Positions 40,174 through 50,031 of a stretch of DNA of 64,000 nt are shown here, piece after piece (position 1 is the first letter of the stretch; every line of letters begins with the position of its first letter). The stretch spans positions 310,001-374,000 of the forward strand of contig NZ_AP025458.1 in NCBI RefSeq assembly GCF_024347295.1, read 5' to 3'. The notes under the pieces are model-generated. The model was not told where the DNA came from. It saw nothing but the letters and a program-made list of their open reading frames with translations, and ran no database searches. Made by a program: the position numbers and the translations under genes. The stretch comes from Vibrio artabrorum (GTDB lineage: Bacteria; Pseudomonadota; Gammaproteobacteria; Enterobacterales; Vibrionaceae).

Positions 40174-41061
40174 ATGAAGCCAATTTTTGGTAGAGGTCCC
40201 TCTCTACAATTGCGCCTGTTTTTTGCTGTCATTTTATCAGCCAGCCTTATGCTGGCTGATAGTCGTTTAGATACTTTCTCAAATGTCCGGTATTTATTGA
40301 ACAGCATGGTTGCCCCCATTCAATATGCCGCCAACTTACCTCGCACTATGTTCGATGGGGTATACGATCGTTTTAGTACCCGTAAAAGCCTAATCGAATC
40401 CAACCATCAGATTAAACGAGAAGTATTGCGCTTGAAGAGCGAGTTAGTTCTTCTTGATCAATATAAAGAAGAGAATAAGCGTCTTCGTAAGTTATTAGGC
40501 TCTCCGTTTATTCGTGATGAGAAGAAGGTTGTCACCGAAGTGATGGCGGTAGACACTTCACCTTATCGCCATCAGGTTGTGATCGATAAAGGTCAGATTG
40601 ATGGGGTATATGAAGGTCAACCCGTGATCAACGAAAAAGGCATTGTTGGCCAGGTCACTTTTGTTGCGGCTCACAACAGTCGTGTTCTGCTGCTCACCGA
40701 TGCAAACAATGCCATTCCGGTGCAAGTCGTTCGTAACGATATTCGAGTGATTGCTTCGGGCAATGGCATGATTGATGAGATTCAACTCGACCACATTCCA
40801 ACCAGTACTGATATTCAAGAAGAAGACTTGTTGGTGACATCCGGTTTAGGCGGCGTGTATCCAGAGGGGTATCCGGTGGCTTATGTCTCTTCTGTCGATT
40901 ATGACCCTAAACGTGAGTTTGCGGTTATTAAAGCAAAGCCGGTCGTTGAGTTTGATAAGCTTAGATACTTACTACTTGTATGGCCTGACGAAAACAGACA
41001 GAAACAAACGGAGCAACTTAATACAGAACAAGTATTGTTAGAGGGCAAAGATGGCCAATAG
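40174..41061 (+). CDS. mreC: Rod-shape protein MreC
   Basis: This bitopic inner-membrane protein of 295 residues starts MKPIFGRGPSLQLRLFFAV, close to E. coli MreC. It has one membrane segment (about 13-30), a periplasmic coiled coil (about 68-105) and a beta-rich domain (VDTSPYRHQVVIDKGQIDGV, VTSGLGGVYPEGYPV). It joins MreB to MreD and the RodA-PBP2 wall machinery. It overlaps mreD by 11 bases. Confidence 0.96.
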   Translation: MKPIFGRGPSLQLRLFFAVILSASLMLADSRLDTFSNVRYLLNSMVAPIQYAANLPRTMFDGVYDRFSTRKSLIESNHQIKREVLRLKSELVLLDQYKEENKRLRKLLGSPFIRDEKKVVTEVMAVDTSPYRHQVVIDKGQIDGVYEGQPVINEKGIVGQVTFVAAHNSRVLLLTDANNAIPVQVVRNDIRVIASGNGMIDEIQLDHIPTSTDIQEEDLLVTSGLGGVYPEGYPVAYVSSVDYDPKREFAVIKAKPVVEFDKLRYLLLVWPDENRQKQTEQLNTEQVLLEGKDGQ

Positions 41062-41539
41062 CGTGTTAAGAAGTAAGGTAGTAATTGGCTGTTCATTTTT
41101 AATAGCGCTTATTCTACAAACGATCCCTTGGCCTGGTAGTTTAGACTTATTCAGACCGTCTTGGTTGCTGTTGGTGACGTGTTACTGGGTGTTGGCGATG
41201 CCTCATAGAGTGAATGTTGGTAGCGCCTTGATTCTAGGTTTATTGTGGGATCTTTTAATTGGTTCTACGTTAGGTATACGTGGCATGATGATGGCAATAG
41301 TCATGTATATTGTTGCACTTAACTTCTTAGTGATTCGCAACATGGCTTTGTGGCAACAAGCGATAATTATTGCTGTGTTGACGGTACTGTTTGAGGTGAT
41401 GATATTCTTTGGTGAATACTTGATTCAAGACGTCATTTTTAATCCGTTATCGCTATGGAGTGCCTTGATAAACGGTATACTTTGGCCTTGGATGTTTTTA
41501 TTAATGAGACGTGTGCGTCGCCATTGGCATGTAAGGTAG
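41051..41539 (+). CDS. mreD: Rod-shape protein MreD
   Basis: This 162-residue inner-membrane protein has about five to six membrane segments and the family motif LGLLWDLLIGSTLGIRGMMM. It is the third component of the rod complex. It overlaps mreC and is followed within seven bases by maf. Confidence 0.94.
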   Translation: MANSVLRSKVVIGCSFLIALILQTIPWPGSLDLFRPSWLLLVTCYWVLAMPHRVNVGSALILGLLWDLLIGSTLGIRGMMMAIVMYIVALNFLVIRNMALWQQAIIIAVLTVLFEVMIFFGEYLIQDVIFNPLSLWSALINGILWPWMFLLMRRVRRHWHVR

Positions 41540-41546
41540 TGTGACG

Positions 41547-42170
41547 ATGGAAAAGAAATATTTAGTTTTGGCATCCGGTTCGCCACGCCGTAAAGAATTG
41601 TTATCTCAACTTGGTTATGATTTTTCGGTCCTCGTCACCGATGTTGAAGAGTGTCAACATGCTCAAGAAACCGCCGAAGAATATGTTAAGCGACTCTCTT
41701 TAGATAAAGCCTTAACAGCGCTCTCTTTATTGAAAGGTAACCGTTCTGAAAAGCAGCATGTTGTTCCGAGTTCTGATACTGTAGTTCTTGATTCTGATAT
41801 TGTCGTTCTTGGTTCTGACACTGTGGTCGTCAGCCAAGGGCAAGTGCTCGAGAAGCCCAGTGATTTTGCTGACTCTAAGCGTATGCTTACTCAGTTAGCG
41901 AATGAGCGCCATCAAGTGATGACCGCGGTTTCAGTTGTCTCAGCTGTAAAACAAAAAACAGACATTGTTATTACCGACGTTTGGTTTAAACCCCTCAGTG
42001 AACAAGAAATAGAACAATACTGGCATACAGGGGAGCCATGCGATAAAGCCGGTAGCTATGGAATTCAAGGTTTAGGGGGGCGTTTTGTTACCCGAATCGA
42101 AGGTAGTTATTACGCCGTTGTCGGCTTACCTTTATTTGAGACGGATAAGCTACTGCAAGAATTCTTATAA
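41547..42170 (+). CDS. maf: Maf-family nucleotide pyrophosphatase
   Basis: This is the orthologue of E. coli YhdE, a Maf protein that hydrolyses dTTP, UTP and related (often modified) nucleotides. The 207 residues include LASGSPRRKELLSQLG (N-terminal phosphate loop), VLGSDTVVV with the catalytic Asp, and KAGSYGIQGLGG. Compared with YhdE, the catalytic motif is preceded by two extra copies of a seven-residue unit encoded by a 21-bp tandem repeat. A GTG at 41541 would add two residues; ATG 41547 is chosen. The gene order mreD-maf-rng is as in E. coli. Confidence 0.93.
   Translation: MEKKYLVLASGSPRRKELLSQLGYDFSVLVTDVEECQHAQETAEEYVKRLSLDKALTALSLLKGNRSEKQHVVPSSDTVVLDSDIVVLGSDTVVVSQGQVLEKPSDFADSKRMLTQLANERHQVMTAVSVVSAVKQKTDIVITDVWFKPLSEQEIEQYWHTGEPCDKAGSYGIQGLGGRFVTRIEGSYYAVVGLPLFETDKLLQEFL
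41763..41825 (+). repeat. Triplicated 21-bp unit at the Maf active-site motif
   Basis: Three adjacent 21-base units encode VPSSDTV, VLDSDIV and VLGSDTV (residues 73-93). Only the last matches the single copy normally present in Maf proteins. Frame is kept, and each copy keeps the Ser-Asp pair. Confidence 0.9.
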
Positions 42171-42190
42171 TTACTAATCTGAGGTGCACC

Positions 42191-43660
42191 ATGAGTGCTG
42201 AATTGTTGCTAAACGTGACCCCGAGTGAAACTCGTGTGGCCATGATTGAGGGGGGGGCCCTTCAAGAGATCCATGTCGAACGAGATGCGCGACGTGGTAT
42301 TGTAGGAAATATCTATAAAGGGCGTGTCAGCCGTGTTCTGCCTGGAATGCAGGCGGCTTTTGTCGATATAGGCCTTGATAAAGCAGCTTTTTTACATGCC
42401 TCAGACATTGTTCCACATACTGAATGCGTTGCGGAAAATGAAAAAAAGCAGTTTCAAGTTCGTGATATTTCTGAGCTTGTTCGTCAAGGGCAAGATATTG
42501 TCGTTCAAGTCGTCAAAGATCCTCTTGGTACCAAAGGTGCCCGTTTAACTACGGATATTACTCTGCCATCTCGTTATTTGGTCTTTATGCCGGGCTCCAG
42601 CCATGTCGGCGTTTCTCAGCGTATTGATAGTGAGTCTGAACGTAACCGTCTTAAAAAAGTAGTGTCCCGTTACTGTGATGAACATGGTGGTTTCATTATT
42701 CGTACCGCGGCAGAAGGGGCTGATTCGAATGAACTGGCACAAGATGCCGCCTTCTTGAAGCGACTCTGGCTTAAAGTATTAGAGCGTCGTGGTAAACATA
42801 AAGCTCGCACGCGTTTGTACGGTGAGCTTTGCTTAAGCCAGCGCATTTTGCGTGATTTCGTCGGGACTGAGTTGAGTAAAATTCAGGTCGACTCTCGTCT
42901 CGAATATGAAAATCTAAAAGAGTTTACTGCTGAGTATGTGCCGGAGCTTACCGACAAGCTTGAGCTGTATGAAGGTGATAAGCCTATCTTTGATATGTAC
43001 GATACCGAGAACGAAATTCAGCGTTCTTTAGAGCGTAAAGTCGAATTAAAGTCGGGTGGGTATCTGATTATCGACCAAACGGAAGCGATGACCACGGTCG
43101 ACATTAATACTGGGGCCTTTGTGGGGCGTCGTAACTTAGAAGAAACCATTTTTAATACCAACGTAGAAGCAACGCAAGCCATTGCTCGTCAACTGCGTTT
43201 GCGTAACTTAGGTGGCATTATCATTATCGATTTTATCGACATGTTGTCTGAGGAACATCGTAAGCGTGTGCTCACTTCTTTAGAGTCTGCGTTAGGCAAG
43301 GATCGGGTAAAAACCAATATTAATGGTTTTACCCAACTTGGCTTAGTGGAAATGACTCGCAAGCGGACTCGTGAAAGTATTGAGCATATTTTATGTTCGA
43401 GTTGTCCTGCCTGTGAAGGTCGAGGCAGTGTAAAAACAGTCGAAACGGTTTGTTATGAGATACTTCGAGAGATTACGCGAGTGAACCGAGCCTACGATGC
43501 TGACAAATTTGTCGTCTATGCGGCGGCGGCGGTTGCCGAAGCATTAGAGGGTGAAGAATCTCATGCACTTGCAGAGCTTGAAGTGTTTATTGGAAAACAA
43601 GTTAAAATTCAGGCTGAGCCTCTGTACATACAAGAGCAGTTTGATGTTGTTATGATGTGA
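42191..43660 (+). CDS. rng: Ribonuclease G
   Basis: This endoribonuclease processes the 5' end of 16S rRNA and degrades some mRNAs. The 489 residues equal E. coli RNase G. It has the S1 domain (about 38-130), the catalytic region with IIDQTEAMTTVDINTGAFVG and IIIIDFIDM, which hold the metal-binding Asp pair, and the zinc-link CSSCPACEGRG. The ribosome site GAGGTG precedes ATG. Eight G in a row (42250-42257) encode Gly-Gly near residue 21. Confidence 0.97.
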   Translation: MSAELLLNVTPSETRVAMIEGGALQEIHVERDARRGIVGNIYKGRVSRVLPGMQAAFVDIGLDKAAFLHASDIVPHTECVAENEKKQFQVRDISELVRQGQDIVVQVVKDPLGTKGARLTTDITLPSRYLVFMPGSSHVGVSQRIDSESERNRLKKVVSRYCDEHGGFIIRTAAEGADSNELAQDAAFLKRLWLKVLERRGKHKARTRLYGELCLSQRILRDFVGTELSKIQVDSRLEYENLKEFTAEYVPELTDKLELYEGDKPIFDMYDTENEIQRSLERKVELKSGGYLIIDQTEAMTTVDINTGAFVGRRNLEETIFNTNVEATQAIARQLRLRNLGGIIIIDFIDMLSEEHRKRVLTSLESALGKDRVKTNINGFTQLGLVEMTRKRTRESIEHILCSSCPACEGRGSVKTVETVCYEILREITRVNRAYDADKFVVYAAAAVAEALEGEESHALAELEVFIGKQVKIQAEPLYIQEQFDVVMM

Positions 43661-43670
43661 TGGATATTTT

Positions 43671-46600
43671 GTGAGTTCAAGCGTTACTCTAATTCTTCGA
43701 GCATGTTTATGGCTAGTGGTTACTCTTTTAGTAACACTAGCCATTGCCGTTACTACACTGCGTGTAGCCTTACCCAATTTGAACAAGTACCAAGCTGAAA
43801 TTTCGCTTTGGGTAAACCAGCATTCCGGTTTTGAATTTTCCATTCAAGATGTTGGCGGTTTTTGGCGGAATACGCATCCCTCTATTGCTCTGCAAGGCGT
43901 TAAAGCCAACCTTCCAAATACTGAAGATGCGCTCTTTTCGGTTGAGCGTGTTGAAATTGAGTTTGACTTGGTTCAATCACTGATTCAGATGCGTCCGGTT
44001 GTCGCCGATCTGGTCATGAATAAAATGTACCTTGATATTCGCTCTATTGATCTGTTTGCTGGGCAAAGTGATAAGGAACCCTCCTCAAAAGAGTCGAATT
44101 CTTCAAAGCGAGTGATGCAAGAGCTGGATAATTTGCTCTTAAAAACATTAGTGGATGTGACCGCTAAAAATTCAACCCTCATCTATCGCACGGTTTCTGA
44201 TGAAGAACGCCAACTCGATATTGAAAATCTAAAATGGCAAAATTCAGGTAAACATCACCTTGCGGAAGGTGTGGTGAGTATTAAGGACGCTAACTTAAAC
44301 TCCTTGTCAGTAAGTGCTAACTTTGTGGATGGCGGTTCGTTGGTCGATATGACCGGGGAGTTTTATGTCAGCGCGAATAATATCTCGATCAAGCCTTGGT
44401 TAACTCGTTACATGCAGGAGGAGTCTGGCATTGAAACGGGTACTGTTAGCCTCAATAGCTGGGTAACGTTGAAAAATAGTCAGCCAGTGAGTGCTTATGT
44501 TGAAGTGTTGCCTTCTGAATTAACTTGGAATGAAGATGGCTTGCACGATTTGATGTTCGAGTCTGGTGTATTTAAGCTTACCCCCTTGAAAAAAGGCTGG
44601 CAAGTCAGTGGGCACTCACTTAAGTTGAGAACAGATGACACGCCCTGGCCTGAACTGGATGTGGCTTTTCAGTGGAGTCAAGGCCCTTGGAAGCTCAACG
44701 TTTCTGAGCTAGATATCGGAACCATCACGCCATTGATTAAGTTGTTGCCCGATTCAAAACCATCGACCGAAATGATGGATTCGCTCGCTCCCGGAGGTTT
44801 GGTTTCCGATATTCGTGTATCCATGGATTCAAGTATCGAAAGCTTACGTTATTCAGCCAATTTTTCTGATCTGGCTATCAAGCAATGGGAATTGATTCCG
44901 GGTTTTAGCCAAGTTTCAGGTAGCGTGTCTGGCTCGACATCAGAAGCGAAAGCCAGTTTGAGCGTTATTGATGATGTCTTTCCATATGGCGATGTGTTCC
45001 AAGCGCCACTGAATATTAAACAAGGTCAGCTTGATATTTTTTGGCAACAAGATGAAAGTGGTTGGAAACTTTGGTCAGATAAAATCACCGCAGCAACACC
45101 AGATTTACAAGTGTTGGGGGCATTTCGCTTGGATTTTCCAAACAATGCGAGCCCATACCTCTCTTTTTACGGGGAAGCGGATGCTTACAACGTCGGTGAA
45201 ACATGGCGTTACTTGCCGACATTAGCCCTTGGTCAAGACTTAACTAACTATCTTTCGACTGCGATTCAAGCGGGTAAAGCCGATACCGTTAAGCTACTTT
45301 GGTATGGTGAATTGGATCAGTTTCCATACTCCCATCATGAGGGGGTTTTCCAAGTTTGGGTTGGCTTAGAAGATGCTAAGTTCAGTTTTGATACCGCGTG
45401 GCCACTGATCAGTGATCTTCAACTTGACCTTTTGTTTGAAAATGATGCGATGTATTTAGATTCTCGCTCAGCTCAATTAATGGATGTGAAGGCTGACCGA
45501 ATTACAGGGCGCATTCCTTATCTAGGCCAAGGTGGTCATATCGAAATTGAAGCTAAGGCAACGGCGTCAGGCAATGCTGTCCGTGACTACATGATGGCTT
45601 CGCCACTGGTTGATTCTGTGGGAGCGGCTTTAACAGCGCTTAAAGTGAGTGGTGATGTCTCTTCTGAATTTCAGCTCAATATCCCGTTTGATTCGAGTAA
45701 AGAACCCAGGGCTTGGGGGTATGCCGATCTGAGTGGTAATCATGTTGAGATGGAAGCTCCGCCGATGGTACTTGAACATACGACTGGGCGTATTGAATTT
45801 GATAACGATGTGGTAACGGCCAATGGCCTCGCGGCGGATCTGCTTAACCAAGGTATCTCGCTTGATTTTAAGGGCCTTAATGATGGTCCTGGCTATGCCG
45901 TTGATATTGATGTGTTAGGTGATTGGGACGTTAAACCTCTAGAACCTTACATTGGTGAGCGCTGGTTAAGTCGCTTGTCAGGTCATGCTCCATGGCAAAG
46001 TCAGATTGATATACAGCTCAATGATGTCGGCTTTAGTTACCAATTGGACCTGCAGTCCGATCTTAAGTTTTTAGCCAGTGATTACCCATATCCATTGACT
46101 AAAAAAGCATTGGAAAGTGGTTCAGCAAGACTTCAAGCTTCGGGTAACCAAGAATCGATTACTGCACGTTTGCAGTTACCTAACACCAAATATCAGGCTG
46201 AAATAGATATCACGGGGGATGTTCCCAAGTTAACGGCCACCAATTTAGTGCTCGGTCGTGGTGGTTACAAAATTAGTCCTGTCGTTGGCCATCATGCACT
46301 GATTCGTACCGACAAATTCAATGCCGATGATTGGTTAGCGGTAGTGACAGAGCCTGTAAAAAAGTCAAACGCAGTGCTCAGCCAAATGAATACGCCGACG
46401 ATTCCCACGCCAAGTCGTATTACTTTTAAGAGCAAAGAGTTAATTTTAGGTGGTATTTCTTGGAATGATGTTGATTTTAGCGCTCGTAAAAACAAGCAGG
46501 CGTGGCAAATGGAAGTGTCCAGCCAAGAGCTCGAAGGGGATATTAATTATCAGGCGCCTTACGATTTAAGTGTTTCTTTGGATCGCTTGCATTTATTTGT

Positions 46601-47546
46601 TCCTGAGTGGGGCGAAGGCATCAACCAAGATCCATTACGGCAACGCAACCCACAAAAGGCACCATCGGTCTCTGAACTCGATAGAAAAATTCATGACGCG
46701 ATGCCTAACTTGACGCTGACGATTAATGATTTTTGGCTGCAAGGTTACAAAGTCGGTAAAGTTGATGTTGAAATGGTAAGGAAAGACGATCGTATCGAGT
46801 GGAAGAAGATTCATATTCTAAGCGGTCGGAACAAAGCCGATGTCAGTGGTTGGTGGGAATTGAAAGAGGGCCAGAGCTATTCGTCGTTATCTCTTGATGT
46901 TGAAGGTGAAAACAACAGTGAGTTAATGGAACGTTTTGGTATTACTTCTGGAATTCAAAAAGCGCCATTTGCGTTAGAAGGTCAATTGAATTGGGAGGGG
47001 GCTCCTTGGGGGATCCAAATGGATACTCTTGAGGGCAATGTTAAAACTAAGTTTGGTAAAGGCATGATCTCGGATGTGAGTGGCGCGGCTCGATTACTTG
47101 GTTTGTTTAGCCTCGATTCGATCATTCGTAAGATGCAACTTGATTTCTCTGATGTTTTTGACAACGGGATGGCGTTTAATAGTATTGTCGGCACGGGTAA
47201 AATTAAGAATGGTATTTTCCTGACCAACGACCTAACTATGGATGCCGTCGCGGGTGATATGAAGATCAAAGGTATTGCTAACCTTAATACTCGTCAAGTC
47301 GATGCAGAGGTGAACTTCACGCCTGATATTACCTCGGGCATTCCTGTATTAACGGCCTTTGCGGTAGCCCCACAAACCGCTCTGTATGTATTGGCGGTCA
47401 CCACGGTTATTTCGCCGGTTGTGGAGGTCTTTACCCAAGTCAACTATTCGGTGAAAGGGCCACTAGATTCACCAACGGTAAGTGAGATATCAAGAAGCTC
47501 TGGTGAATTCCAGTTACCAGAAAAACTGAGAGAATTAGCGAAATAA
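43671..47546 (+). CDS. yhdP: YhdP, AsmA-like envelope lipid-transport protein
   Basis: YhdP is a very large inner-membrane-anchored protein of the AsmA-like group that helps move phospholipids to the outer membrane. The 1291 residues have one N-terminal membrane segment (about 5-28), then a long beta-rich periplasmic part and the conserved C-terminal AsmA-type domain (KTKFGKGMISDVSGAARLLG, DVFDNGMAFNSI). The start is GTG, 10 bases after the rng stop, with a GATGGA site upstream. Order rng-yhdP-tldD is conserved, with one extra gene inserted here. Confidence 0.93.
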   Translation: MSSSVTLILRACLWLVVTLLVTLAIAVTTLRVALPNLNKYQAEISLWVNQHSGFEFSIQDVGGFWRNTHPSIALQGVKANLPNTEDALFSVERVEIEFDLVQSLIQMRPVVADLVMNKMYLDIRSIDLFAGQSDKEPSSKESNSSKRVMQELDNLLLKTLVDVTAKNSTLIYRTVSDEERQLDIENLKWQNSGKHHLAEGVVSIKDANLNSLSVSANFVDGGSLVDMTGEFYVSANNISIKPWLTRYMQEESGIETGTVSLNSWVTLKNSQPVSAYVEVLPSELTWNEDGLHDLMFESGVFKLTPLKKGWQVSGHSLKLRTDDTPWPELDVAFQWSQGPWKLNVSELDIGTITPLIKLLPDSKPSTEMMDSLAPGGLVSDIRVSMDSSIESLRYSANFSDLAIKQWELIPGFSQVSGSVSGSTSEAKASLSVIDDVFPYGDVFQAPLNIKQGQLDIFWQQDESGWKLWSDKITAATPDLQVLGAFRLDFPNNASPYLSFYGEADAYNVGETWRYLPTLALGQDLTNYLSTAIQAGKADTVKLLWYGELDQFPYSHHEGVFQVWVGLEDAKFSFDTAWPLISDLQLDLLFENDAMYLDSRSAQLMDVKADRITGRIPYLGQGGHIEIEAKATASGNAVRDYMMASPLVDSVGAALTALKVSGDVSSEFQLNIPFDSSKEPRAWGYADLSGNHVEMEAPPMVLEHTTGRIEFDNDVVTANGLAADLLNQGISLDFKGLNDGPGYAVDIDVLGDWDVKPLEPYIGERWLSRLSGHAPWQSQIDIQLNDVGFSYQLDLQSDLKFLASDYPYPLTKKALESGSARLQASGNQESITARLQLPNTKYQAEIDITGDVPKLTATNLVLGRGGYKISPVVGHHALIRTDKFNADDWLAVVTEPVKKSNAVLSQMNTPTIPTPSRITFKSKELILGGISWNDVDFSARKNKQAWQMEVSSQELEGDINYQAPYDLSVSLDRLHLFVPEWGEGINQDPLRQRNPQKAPSVSELDRKIHDAMPNLTLTINDFWLQGYKVGKVDVEMVRKDDRIEWKKIHILSGRNKADVSGWWELKEGQSYSSLSLDVEGENNSELMERFGITSGIQKAPFALEGQLNWEGAPWGIQMDTLEGNVKTKFGKGMISDVSGAARLLGLFSLDSIIRKMQLDFSDVFDNGMAFNSIVGTGKIKNGIFLTNDLTMDAVAGDMKIKGIANLNTRQVDAEVNFTPDITSGIPVLTAFAVAPQTALYVLAVTTVISPVVEVFTQVNYSVKGPLDSPTVSEISRSSGEFQLPEKLRELAK

Positions 47547-47647
47547 GCGTGAATAGCGAATCGATGAATTGGCGAGTGAATTCATTCGCCAGTTTATAGA
47601 CGGAAAATGCTGATTTCTGAATCATAAAGAATGGAGGAGTGACGCAC

Positions 47648-48460
47648 ATGGATTGTGTTGGGTTGATTCAAATGACCTCTGGCCCTAGCCCTGAATTAAA
47701 CTTTGATTATCTCGCCAAAGAGGTAGCCAAGTGTAAGGCGTTAGGGGCTAAATGGGTCGTTTGCCCAGAGAATGCATTGGTATTCGGTAGCAAAGCGGAT
47801 TATCACCAGTATGCCGAGCCATTGAATGGTGGTCCATTACAGAAAAAACTGGCTGAGTTAGCTAGGCTTCATCGTATTTGGATCATTGTTGGCAGTATGC
47901 CGATAAGTACAGCGAAGGGTGTCACCACAACGACTCTAGTGATTGATGACTTTGGCAGCTTAGTGGCTCACTATGACAAGCTACATATGTTCGATGTGGA
48001 TGTCGCCGATGCCCACAAGTGCTATCGAGAGTCCGATATTTTCACACCGGGTGACCGAGTTGTGACAACGGAAACGCCTTTTGGTCACTTAGGGCTGAGT
48101 ATTTGCTATGATGTGCGCTTTCCTCACTTGTATTCAGAGTTACGCCAGCAAGGCGCGCAGATCATCGTGGTACCAGCTGCGTTTACTGCGGTAACCGGTC
48201 AAGCGCACTGGGAAGCATTATTAAGATGCCGTGCGATTGAAACACAGTCGTGGATTGTTGCGGTAGGGCAAGGCGGAAAACACCCTTGCCAAAGAGAAAC
48301 ATGGGGACACTCAATGGTGGTTGATCCATGGGGACGAGTGGTCGCACAGTTAGACCAAGATCCTAAAAGTATGGTGGTTGAGATAGACACATCCAGTTGC
48401 GAGTCCATTCGGCAAAATATGCCAATCACGCAACATACTCGATTTACCAATCAATTTTAA
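47648..48460 (+). CDS. Nitrilase-superfamily amidohydrolase
   Basis: This 270-residue enzyme has the Glu-Lys-Cys triad of the nitrilase superfamily: Glu in CPENALVFG (about residue 42), Lys in YDKLHMFDV and Cys in [14 protein letters not shown]. The motifs resemble Nit1-type deaminated-glutathione amidases, which repair a side product of transaminases, but the substrate is not certain. The open frame includes a GTG at 47639, which overlaps the GGAGGAG ribosome site; ATG 47648 has proper spacing. Confidence 0.85.
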   Translation: MDCVGLIQMTSGPSPELNFDYLAKEVAKCKALGAKWVVCPENALVFGSKADYHQYAEPLNGGPLQKKLAELARLHRIWIIVGSMPISTAKGVTTTTLVIDDFGSLVAHYDKLHMFDVDVADAHKCYRESDIFTPGDRVVTTETPFGHLGLSICYDVRFPHLYSELRQQGAQIIVVPAAFTAVTGQAHWEALLRCRAIETQSWIVAVGQGGKHPCQRETWGHSMVVDPWGRVVAQLDQDPKSMVVEIDTSSCESIRQNMPITQHTRFTNQF

Positions 48461-48479
48461 TTACAAACAAGAGCCATCT

Positions 48480-49925
48480 ATGAGTATTAAGCAAATTGAA
48501 GAAGCGCTACTGACCCCAACAGGGCTGACAGAGCAAAATATCGCAGATACATTGGCGAGCATTGCTACCCGCCAAATTGATTATGCTGATCTCTACTTTC
48601 AGTCAAGCTGGCATGAATCTTTGGTGCTCGAAGACAGTATCATCAAAGACGGTTCTTTCAATATCGATTGCGGTGTAGGTGTTCGTGCGGTCTCTGGCGA
48701 GAAAACCGGTTTTGCTTATTCTGATCAAATCCAATTAGAGGGCCTTAACCAAAGTGCCATCGCGGCGCGTGGCATCGCGAAGCAGGGTCAAAATGGGAAA
48801 GTTCAAGCATTCAAACGCAACGCCAATCAAGCTTACTATGATGCGGTAAACCCATTAGCGAGTTGGGAAAAACAGCAAAAAACTGAATTATTGAAATCAC
48901 TGGATGCGTACATTCGTACTAAAGAGCCGATGGTGACTGAAGTGTCGGTAAGTCTAAGTGGTGTGCATGAGCAGATGCTTGTCGCCGCAACAGACGGAAC
49001 GTACGCTGGTGATATCCGCCCGCTGGTTCGTCTATCAATCAGTGTACTTGCACAGAAAGGCGATCGCCGTGAGCGTGGCAGTGCGGGTGGCGGTGGCCGT
49101 TTTGGTTACGACTTTTTCCTAAGCGATGTCGACGGCTCTAAAGTGGCTTACCAATTTGCGGATGAAGCGATTCGCCAAGCATTAGTGAACCTCGAAGCGG
49201 TTGCTGCACCTGCGGGGGCAATGCCAGTGGTTCTTGGTTCTGGTTGGCCGGGCGTTCTGCTGCATGAAGCGGTAGGCCACGGTTTAGAGGGTGACTTCAA
49301 CCGTAAAGCGTCATCAGTATTCTCGGGTAAAGTAGGTGAACAAGTCACTTCAAGCCTATGTACGATTGTCGATGACGGTACATTAACGGACCTGCGTGGC
49401 TCATTAAATGTCGATGATGAAGGTGTGAACGGTCAGTACAACACGCTCATCGAAAACGGCATCCTAAAAGGTTACATGCAAGATAAGCTGAACGCGCGTC
49501 TAATGGGTGTAGTACCAACAGGTAATGGTCGTCGTGAGTCATACGCGCATCTTCCAATGCCACGTATGACGAATACATACATGCTACCGGGCGAACACAC
49601 GCCGGAAGAGATCATCGCAACGGTTGAGAAAGGCATCTACGCACCGAACTTCGGTGGTGGTCAGGTTGATATCACATCAGGTAAGTTTGTATTCTCCGCT
49701 TCTGAAGCGTACATGATTGAAAACGGTAAGATCACTCACCCAGTGAAGGGCGCAACATTGATTGGTTCTGGTATCGAAGCAATGCAGCAAGTGTCTATGG
49801 TGGGTAACGACCTAAGCATCGACCGTGGTGTTGGTGTGTGTGGTAAGGCTGGTCAAAGTGTACCAGTGGGTGTTGGTCAACCAACATTGAAGCTAGACTC
49901 GCTCACCGTCGGTGGTACGGAGTAA
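48480..49925 (+). CDS. tldD: TldD metalloprotease subunit
   Basis: TldD with TldE (PmbA) forms a zinc protease that trims unstructured peptides. In E. coli it takes part in microcin B17 maturation and CcdA turnover. The 481 residues carry the HExxxH metal site in [13 protein letters not shown] and the C-terminal [15 protein letters not shown]. TldE is not in this window. It closes the yhdP-nitrilase-tldD run and ends at a terminator. Confidence 0.97.
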   Translation: MSIKQIEEALLTPTGLTEQNIADTLASIATRQIDYADLYFQSSWHESLVLEDSIIKDGSFNIDCGVGVRAVSGEKTGFAYSDQIQLEGLNQSAIAARGIAKQGQNGKVQAFKRNANQAYYDAVNPLASWEKQQKTELLKSLDAYIRTKEPMVTEVSVSLSGVHEQMLVAATDGTYAGDIRPLVRLSISVLAQKGDRRERGSAGGGGRFGYDFFLSDVDGSKVAYQFADEAIRQALVNLEAVAAPAGAMPVVLGSGWPGVLLHEAVGHGLEGDFNRKASSVFSGKVGEQVTSSLCTIVDDGTLTDLRGSLNVDDEGVNGQYNTLIENGILKGYMQDKLNARLMGVVPTGNGRRESYAHLPMPRMTNTYMLPGEHTPEEIIATVEKGIYAPNFGGGQVDITSGKFVFSASEAYMIENGKITHPVKGATLIGSGIEAMQQVSMVGNDLSIDRGVGVCGKAGQSVPVGVGQPTLKLDSLTVGGTE

Positions 49926-49965
49926 AGCAGACTAGCCTCTGTAAAGTTACGATAAAGATAAATTG

Positions 49966-49998
49966 AAAAGCGCCTCTATTGTGAGGCGCTTTTTGTTT
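49966..49998. terminator. Terminator between tldD and the PhoH-like gene
   Basis: The stem AAAAGCGCCTC/GAGGCGCTTTT has a 6-base loop and continues into T-rich sequence. With A-rich sequence on the left it can serve both convergent genes. Confidence 0.88.
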
Positions 49999-50031
49999 TT
50001 GGGTGAATGATGAGTAAGAGCCAAAAAACGA

